Of a stretch of 5,179 nt of DNA, positions 1 through 3,524 are shown piece by piece. Every line of letters begins with the position of its first letter. Position 1 is the first letter of the stretch. Both the position numbers and the translations under genes were made by a program. The stretch is taken from contig CAKQSU010000096.1 of NCBI GenBank assembly GCA_934273135.1, positions 1 through 5,179 on the forward strand. The letters are read 5' to 3'. The notes beneath the pieces are model-generated. The model did no database searches. It had not been told where the DNA came from and worked only from the letters and a program-made list of their open reading frames with translations. Origin of the DNA: an uncultured Clostridia bacterium. Lineage in GTDB: Bacteria; Bacillota; Clostridia; Christensenellales; Borkfalkiaceae.

Positions 1-2
1 AT

Positions 3-626
3 TCCGACCCGTGCGGCATAAACCTTTTAATTTTCAACGGCAAATTGCAGTTTGCTTCCAACCCTAAGTACGTCGAACCCGTTTCGCTCGTTTTAAACCC
101 TATAAGGGAAAGGGAACTTTCTCGCAGTATGCTTGAAACGGCGGCGATTATCGCGTACAAACAACCTGTAACGAGGCTTGATTTGGAAGAAATCCGCGGC
201 AACAGCGAGTACGCCGTGCAAACGCTTTTAAAGTTAGGCATTATCGAAATCGTCGGCAGAAAGGACGCGGTGGGCAGACCCGTTCTTTTCGGCACTACGG
301 ACGAGTTTTTAAAACGCTTCCAGATATCCTCTCTCGACGATTTGCCCGACTATGACGAACTCATGTCGCGTATTCGCGCCGTCAACGGCACCGCCGATAC
401 CGATTCCTACCTGTTTAAAAAGGACGAATATATCGAGGGGCAGGAACGCCCGACAACCGTCGATATCACCGACGTTAAAACGCGCGGCGAAGCCGAAAGC
501 GAGCTTGGCGATATCTCGGAAGAAGAAATCCCGGACTTTCTCGACGGCGAGGAGTATACGGTTTTCAGCGGCGACGACTACGATTCGTCCGTTGACGACA
601 CGCCCGCAGATGATGACAATAAATAA
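3..626 (+). CDS. scpB: Segregation and condensation protein ScpB, 5' end missing
   Basis: ScpB pairs with the kleisin ScpA and the SMC ATPase in the bacterial condensin that organises and segregates the chromosome; it acts on the nucleoid. The frame is open to the first base of the window, so the gene starts upstream and the TTG at 45 is internal. The visible part carries the second winged-helix domain, with the family hallmarks LETAAIIAYKQPVTRLDLEEIRG (split: LETAAIIAYKQP, then TRLDLEEIRG), a VGRxxxxGRPVLFGTT stretch and EFLKRF. After about in-window residue 140 comes a low-complexity acidic tail of roughly 67 residues, 25 of them Asp or Glu and only 4 Lys or Arg. The visible 207 codons already exceed the roughly 200 residues usual for a whole Bacillus-type ScpB, although the N-terminal winged helix is absent, so the complete protein is longer than usual because of this tail. 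scpA is expected just upstream. The family assignment is secure; a role for the tail is unknown. Confidence 0.95.
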   Translation, partial: SDPCGINLLIFNGKLQFASNPKYVEPVSLVLNPIRERELSRSMLETAAIIAYKQPVTRLDLEEIRGNSEYAVQTLLKLGIIEIVGRKDAVGRPVLFGTTDEFLKRFQISSLDDLPDYDELMSRIRAVNGTADTDSYLFKKDEYIEGQERPTTVDITDVKTRGEAESELGDISEEEIPDFLDGEEYTVFSGDDYDSSVDDTPADDDNK

Positions 627-729
627 CAAAAACCCGCCTATAAGTCGATTATCGACGTTTTTTGCCGCCGTCGCTTTTATAGCCGCGGCGGTTTTCTATG
701 CCGTTTTTTGCTTAAAAAAGGCAAAATGA
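610..729 (+). CDS. Possible 39-residue single-pass membrane peptide overlapping the scpB end
   Basis: Two adjacent ATG codons (610 and 613) lie inside the last 17 bases of scpB in the +1 frame and open a 39-codon frame that ends at TGA 727-729. The product has a polar start with several Asn and Pro residues, one hydrophobic segment at about residues 15-34 rich in Ala, Phe and Val, and a basic end (KKAK). This is the layout of a small membrane protein with its C-terminus in the cytoplasm. I see no Shine-Dalgarno sequence before the start, so translation would have to be coupled to scpB termination. I recognise no family. Against it, the same DNA can fold: CCGCCG at 665-670 pairs with CGGCGG at 686-691 followed by TTTTC, and GCC with T6 at 700-709 pairs with A6 and GGC at 714-722. 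The stretch could simply be the transcribed tail of scpB. Confidence 0.35.
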   Translation: MMTINNKNPPISRLSTFFAAVAFIAAAVFYAVFCLKKAK

Positions 730-747
730 GGGTTTTTCGGAGACGGC

Positions 748-777
748 GCGGAAAATTCCGCATATAAAAATTTTTTT
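748..777 (+). terminator. Weak candidate terminator after scpB
   Basis: GCGGA (748-752) pairs with TCCGC (757-761) across a 4-base AAAT loop, and a run of seven T follows at 771-777. The T-run starts nine bases after the stem and the stem is only 5 bp, so this is a poor intrinsic terminator. It is listed because it is the best candidate between scpB and the next promoter. Confidence 0.25.
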
Positions 778-795
778 AAAAATATATTTTTAAAA
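774..795. repeat. 22-bp perfect AT-only palindrome
   Basis: Bases 774-784 (TTTTAAAAATA) are the exact reverse complement of 785-795 (TATTTTTAAAA), with no spacer. It lies 45-66 bases upstream of the -35 box at 840 and directly upstream of a TATAAT at 810-815. It could act as an UP-element-like or bent AT tract, or as a regulator site; AT-rich composition alone can also produce it. The palindrome is seen directly and its function is unknown. Confidence 0.6.
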
Positions 796-809
796 GGGGC
801 AAGAAAGGA

Positions 810-815
810 TATAAT
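810..815 (+). promoter_or_regulatory. Possible upstream -10 box (TATAAT) for the two-component operon
   Basis: The hexamer at 810-815 matches the sigma-A -10 consensus exactly, but no recognisable -35 box lies 16-18 bases upstream, where the AT palindrome ends. In DNA this AT-rich a chance match is plausible. If real, it would give a second transcript start near 822. Confidence 0.25.
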
Positions 816-839
816 TGTTAAAAAAATCGAAAAAAGTAC

Positions 840-868
840 TTGAAAGTTTTAAAAAAATAATGTAGAAT
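840..868 (+). promoter_or_regulatory. Sigma-A type promoter of the two-component operon
   Basis: The -35 box TTGAAA (840-845) and the -10 box TAGAAT (863-868) each match the consensus at five of six positions and are separated by the ideal 17 bases. Transcription would start near 875, leaving a leader of about 43 bases before the response-regulator ATG at 918. This is the best promoter in the window. I found no convincing paired LytTR-type direct repeat in front of it, so autoregulation is not shown. Confidence 0.75.
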
Positions 869-878
869 GTAGTTGTAT

Positions 879-900
879 GCGGCAAGCTGATTGCAGCCGC
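879..900 (+). other. Leader hairpin upstream of the response-regulator ribosome binding site
   Basis: GCGGC (879-883) pairs with GCCGC (896-900) across a 12-base loop, almost at the predicted 5' end of the mRNA and ending seven bases before the Shine-Dalgarno sequence. Such 5' hairpins can stabilise a transcript. It leaves the ribosome site free, so it is not an obvious translational switch. The pairing is seen; any role is inferred. Confidence 0.35.
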
Positions 901-917
901 GATACATGGAGGCAAAA

Positions 918-1649
918 ATGCTTAACGTTGCTATTGTTGACGACGAAAACAAGGTGAACGACACTCTTTCAAAATACCTTGCCGACTATTCGGCGAAAAA
1001 AGGCGAGCAGTTTGCGATAGATTACTATCCTAACCCCGTCAATTTTATCGAGTCGTTTACTTCCCGTTACGACCTTATTTTTCTCGATATAGAAATGCCG
1101 CTTATGGACGGACTCAACCTCGCTCATAAAATACGCGAGCGCGACGACGACGTTTCCATAGTATTTGTTACCAACATGAAGCAGTACGTTATCCGCGGCT
1201 ACGAGGTTGACGCCGACGACTTCATTTTAAAACCCGTCACTTACGAAGATTTTTCTATGAAGCTCGACAGAGTGTTGAAAAAAATCCTTAACCGCAAAGA
1301 TATCGTAAAATTCAAGATAAACGACGACGGCGTTATTAAGTTCATTCCGCTTTCGGATATACGCTACATCGACGTTTATCAGCACAAATTGAGCTTTCAC
1401 ACGACCGACAGAATTTACGAATCCCGCGGGTCGCTCAATAAGATAGAATCGCTTTTTCTCGAACACAATTTTGCCAAGTGCAGCAATTATTGTCTTGTCA
1501 ACTTAAAGTACGTCGAGGGCGTTATGGATTTTACGCTTTTCGTGTCGAAAGGAAAAAGCGGCGGAGAGGCGGAAAAACTGACGATTTCGCACTTGCGCAA
1601 AAAAGAGTTTATGTCGCTTCTCAATAAATATCTCGGAGTGAACGCCTGA
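918..1649 (+). CDS. LytTR-family response regulator (AgrA/ComE type)
   Basis: Cytoplasmic DNA-binding response regulator of 243 residues. The receiver domain covers about residues 1-122 and has every expected catalytic residue: acidic pocket D8 and D9, phospho-acceptor D57 in LIFLDIEMPLMDG, T85 and K105 (followed by P106). A LytTR DNA-binding domain covers about residues 130-240, with the typical core around residues 185-199 (FAKCSNYCLVNLKYV). Receiver plus LytTR at this length is the usual AgrA/ComE/VirR layout, and phosphorylation should promote dimer binding to paired sites. I chose ATG 918 because GGAGG at 908-912 sits five bases before it. The longer reading from TTG 891 would place this ribosome site inside the gene, and the extra residues match nothing in the family. 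The cognate kinase gene follows after two bases, so the two are co-transcribed and probably translationally coupled. The target genes cannot be read from the sequence. Confidence 0.95.
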   Translation: MLNVAIVDDENKVNDTLSKYLADYSAKKGEQFAIDYYPNPVNFIESFTSRYDLIFLDIEMPLMDGLNLAHKIRERDDDVSIVFVTNMKQYVIRGYEVDADDFILKPVTYEDFSMKLDRVLKKILNRKDIVKFKINDDGVIKFIPLSDIRYIDVYQHKLSFHTTDRIYESRGSLNKIESLFLEHNFAKCSNYCLVNLKYVEGVMDFTLFVSKGKSGGEAEKLTISHLRKKEFMSLLNKYLGVNA

Positions 1650-1651
1650 AA

Positions 1652-2968
1652 ATGACGCAGTTTCAGTTTTACAAATCCTTTCTTTTCGTTGCGGAACTAA
1701 TGATAGCGGAGCTTCTGTTTTTAACGAGAAAGAAAAAAAGAAGTTTCTTCCCGCTCAGACTTTTGTTGTCGGTCGCCGTCGTTTGCGCTTTGGCGTATCT
1801 TTTGCCTGCCGGCGCGCAAAATCCTTTCTGGTGCGCCTTCCTTTTTTCCGCGATTTTCGGTCTGACGGTTCTCGTCGGCAAATTCATGTTCGATGAAACG
1901 TGGTTCACGATACTTTTTTGCGCCTTTGCGGGCTATACCGTTCAGCACCTATCTTACGAACTTTACAGCGTTTTTCTCGTGCTGTTTAAATCCTCGCCGG
2001 GTTCGGGCTTTTACGGCTCGTCGTCGTTTACGGATATTTTCCCTAATCTGTTCGTCTTTTCGATGTATTTGAGCGTTTACGTTTTTTGCTATTTTTTGGG
2101 TTACGTCTTTTTCGCGACAAAGATAGAAAAATCAAGGCAGATTAAGCTGCAAAAAGACTTTGTTTTCGTTTTCGCCGTGGTTATTTTTGCCGTCGATATT
2201 CTCTTGAACGCTTTCGTCGTTTACGACTCGGACGAAAAACTCGTTAAATATTCGCTCATAATAAGCGTTTACAACATGCTTTGCTGCGTCATCTCAATGT
2301 ACCTTCAATTCGAGGTTGCAACGAGGCGACAGGTCGAAAGCGAATTCGACGCCATGCGTGAAATTTGGAAAATCCAGAAAAAGCAATACGAAATGTCCAA
2401 GCAAAACATAGAGATAATCAATATGAAGTGCCACGACTTAAAGCACCAGATTCACTCTATCGGCGACGGCGCAGTCAACAAGGACGTTTTGAGCGAACTC
2501 GAAGAGCATATCTCCATTTACGATTCTTCCGCCAAAACGGGCAACGACGCGCTTGACGTCATCTTGACGGAAAAGTCGCTCCTTTGCAACAAAGAAAACA
2601 TAAACTTCGGTTACATCGTTGACGGCGAAAGACTGAATTTTATGAAAAAAGAAGATATCTACGCGCTTTTCGGTAACATAATCGACAACGCTATCGAAGC
2701 CGTTTTAAAGATTGAAGAGGCAAAGCGAGTTATAAGCTTAAAGGTGAAAGCAAGCGGAAAAATGCTTGTCGTCAATGCGTTTAATTACTTTGACGGCGCG
2801 CTCAAAATCGAAAACGGCGAAATACAAACGGCTAAGCAAGACAAAGCGTATCACGGGTTCGGCTTAAAAAGCATAAAATTTATCTCCCAAAAATACAACG
2901 GAGATTTGAGAATTACCGCCGAAAACGGCGTTTTCACCCTAACGATAATTTTCCCGTTCGCAGTATAA
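1652..2968 (+). CDS. Multi-pass sensor histidine kinase, GHKL / AgrC-like
   Basis: Membrane sensor kinase of 438 residues that should phosphorylate the preceding response regulator. The N-terminal half is hydrophobic, with about six or seven membrane segments (approximately 7-25, 33-52, 59-80, 84-110, 130-155, 168-192 and 199-220) and no large extracellular domain, so the signal is probably sensed in or at the membrane. A charged linker, likely helical (about 221-255), leads to the phospho-acceptor motif KCHDLKHQI, with H261 the probable phosphorylated residue. The ATPase domain follows: N-box around LFGNIIDNAIEA (339-350, N342 and N346) and G-box HGFGLKSIKF (401-410). This is the AgrC-type short GHKL domain of the HPK10 group. 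The start lies two bases after the regulator stop; GGAG at 1635-1638 is 13 bases away, rather far, so coupling is likely. AgrC relatives sense cyclic peptides, but no agrB or agrD is visible here, so the ligand is unknown. Confidence 0.93.
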   Translation: MTQFQFYKSFLFVAELMIAELLFLTRKKKRSFFPLRLLLSVAVVCALAYLLPAGAQNPFWCAFLFSAIFGLTVLVGKFMFDETWFTILFCAFAGYTVQHLSYELYSVFLVLFKSSPGSGFYGSSSFTDIFPNLFVFSMYLSVYVFCYFLGYVFFATKIEKSRQIKLQKDFVFVFAVVIFAVDILLNAFVVYDSDEKLVKYSLIISVYNMLCCVISMYLQFEVATRRQVESEFDAMREIWKIQKKQYEMSKQNIEIINMKCHDLKHQIHSIGDGAVNKDVLSELEEHISIYDSSAKTGNDALDVILTEKSLLCNKENINFGYIVDGERLNFMKKEDIYALFGNIIDNAIEAVLKIEEAKRVISLKVKASGKMLVVNAFNYFDGALKIENGEIQTAKQDKAYHGFGLKSIKFISQKYNGDLRITAENGVFTLTIIFPFAV

Positions 2969-2971
2969 AGC

Positions 2972-3009
2972 TAAGAAAGACGGCGCATTTTTTTGCGCTG
3001 TTTTTCTTA
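2972..3009 (+). terminator. Strong intrinsic terminator of the two-component operon
   Basis: TAAGAAAGACGGCGCA (2972-2987) pairs with TGCGCTGTTTTTCTTA (2994-3009) around a T6 loop: 16 bp including two G-T wobbles. The GC-rich core GGCGCA/TGCGCT is followed by a T5 tract, and the matching A-rich left arm makes it likely to work in both directions. It starts three bases after the kinase stop codon. Confidence 0.88.
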
Positions 3010-3010
3010 T

Positions 3011-3175
3011 GCGCACAAAGTGCGCTCGATATTTTTTTAATTTTCAATTCGTCCTCTAAGTTCACTCACGCGGAGCGTGAATATCGATTGCCGTTTGTGG
3101 CAAATATCGAGCCGCTTTAGCGGCTATATCGATTGCTCTGAAAGAGCAAATATCGAGCGGGCAAGGCACGCATAT
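3011..3175. repeat. Array of short hairpins with conserved ATATCGA linkers
   Basis: Stems (left arm, loop, right arm) read: GCGCAC AAA GTGCGC (3011-3025); TCACGC GGA GCGTGA (3066-3080); TTGCCG TTTG TGGCAA (3088-3103, one G-T); AGCCGC TTTA GCGGCT (3110-3125); TTGCTC TGAAA GAGCAA (3133-3149); GCGGGC AAG GCACGC (3157-3171, one mismatch). Units two to six start 22, 22, 23 and 24 bases apart. The stems differ in sequence but remain self-complementary, and the linkers are constant: ATATCGATTGC at 3081-3091 and 3126-3136 alternates with AAATATCGAGC at 3102-3112 and 3148-3158. The first hairpin is separate and inverted: its flank at 3024-3034 is the reverse complement of AAATATCGAGC. The array sits just after the operon terminator. 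I know no named family for it. It could be a miniature mobile repeat, a REP/BIME-like element or a protein-binding array. Confidence 0.85.
3037..3050. repeat. Two 7-bp repeat units left of the main hairpin cluster
   Basis: TTAATTT (3037-3043) and TCAATTC (3044-3050) belong to the same heptamer family as the longer run at 3183-3217 and lie in the same orientation. They separate the inverted first hairpin from the main hairpin cluster, and CGTCCTC follows directly, similar to the GTCCTC found at the start of the right-hand run. Confidence 0.5.
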
Positions 3176-3182
3176 TCTGTCC

Positions 3183-3217
3183 TCAATTTTCAACTTTCAA
3201 CTCTCAATTTTTAATTT
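3183..3217. repeat. Tandem 7-bp repeat, five units
   Basis: Five consecutive heptamers fit TYAAYTY: TCAATTT, TCAACTT, TCAACTC, TCAATTT and TTAATTT, then a T-run. Read on the other strand these are the AAATTGA/AAGTTGA type tandem heptamers that occur in intergenic DNA of several bacterial groups. There is no coding content. They may expand or contract by slippage; no function is evident. Confidence 0.75.
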
Positions 3218-3219
3218 TT

Positions 3220-3233
3220 TTCACGATTACGTC
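3220..3233 (+). repeat. 14-bp direct repeat, left copy
   Basis: TTCACGATTACGTC is repeated exactly at 3383-3396, 163 bases downstream in the same orientation. The two copies bracket the double-hairpin element and the following A/T-rich stretch. Confidence 0.75.
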
Positions 3234-3239
3234 TGCCGA

Positions 3240-3310
3240 CCTTCCCCCGATTTTGAAAAAATCTTCGTGGGGAAGGGGGGCCGCCGTCGCGTCGGCGGTG
3301 GATGAGGGGC
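3240..3310. repeat. Double-hairpin intergenic repeat (CCTTCCCC ... GGATGAGGGG type)
   Basis: The first hairpin has CCTTCCCC (3240-3247) pairing with GGGGAAGG (3269-3276), enclosing an inner stem GATTTT (3249-3254) with AAAATC (3258-3263) around a GAA loop. The second hairpin has CCGCCG (3281-3286) pairing with CGGCGG (3293-3298). GGATGAGGGG closes the element (3300-3309, after T3299). I recall the same order, a CCTTCCCC/GGGGAAGG hairpin, a GC hairpin of variable sequence and then GGATGAGGGG, recurring between genes of gut Clostridia, so this is probably a copy of a dispersed miniature element. That recollection was not checked. It has no coding content. Confidence 0.7.
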
Positions 3311-3382
3311 AAAAAAACGACAAAAAAGTTATGTCGGAAAACTTGCTTAATTTCAAAAAAATTACTCTTTTTACTTAAAAAA

Positions 3383-3396
3383 TTCACGATTACGTC
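3383..3396 (+). repeat. 14-bp direct repeat, right copy
   Basis: This is an exact second copy of TTCACGATTACGTC (first at 3220-3233). A-tracts precede it and a T-run follows at 3398-3404. ACGA (3386-3389) can pair with TCGT (3395-3398) inside the A/T-flanked segment. Confidence 0.75.
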
Positions 3397-3422
3397 GTTT
3401 TTTTCGCAAGTTGCGTCAAAAC

Positions 3423-3453
3423 CTAACACAAAAATTCGGTATTGTGTTACAAT
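3423..3453 (+). promoter_or_regulatory. Promoter of the GH3 gene, extended -10 with a weak -35
   Basis: TACAAT (3448-3453) is a five-of-six -10 box, and TG at 3445-3446 one base before it makes an extended -10. The -35 is weak: CTAACA at 3423-3428 matches four of six but needs a 19-base spacer. Transcription would begin near 3460, about 65 bases before the ATG. A poor -35 with an extended -10 fits a promoter that is activated or tightly controlled. Confidence 0.55.
3424..3449. promoter_or_regulatory. Inverted repeat, possible operator over the GH3 promoter
   Basis: TAACACAA (3424-3431) and TTGTGTTA (3442-3449) are perfect 8-bp inverted arms around a 10-base spacer. They cover the space between the -35 and -10 regions and touch the -10 box. 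A dimeric regulator bound here would block RNA polymerase. A second odd palindrome, CGCAA G TTGCG, lies just upstream at 3405-3415. Which regulator would bind is not shown. Confidence 0.5.
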
Positions 3454-3524
3454 GTTGCCCGTAAAAGGGAAGTTCTTTTTAAACCGTTCTTCTCTAAAAA
3501 AAGCCAAAAGGAAAAGATATCGAC

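Noticed and set aside
840..880. Paired LytTR-binding direct repeats indicating autoregulation
   Set aside because: Two AGTT cores (845-848 and 871-874) exist, but they are 26 bases apart instead of about 21 and the flanks do not fit the LytTR consensus.
891..917. TTG at 891 as the response-regulator start
   Set aside because: GGAGG at 908-912 is ideally placed for ATG 918, and the extra nine residues do not belong to a receiver domain.
730..917. AgrD-like pheromone precursor upstream of the regulator
   Set aside because: No short frame with a ribosome site and a Cys-containing peptide core was seen in this AT-rich stretch.
3011..3175. CRISPR array
   Set aside because: The repeated parts are only 7-11 bases, the variable parts are themselves hairpins rather than unique spacers, and no cas gene is present.
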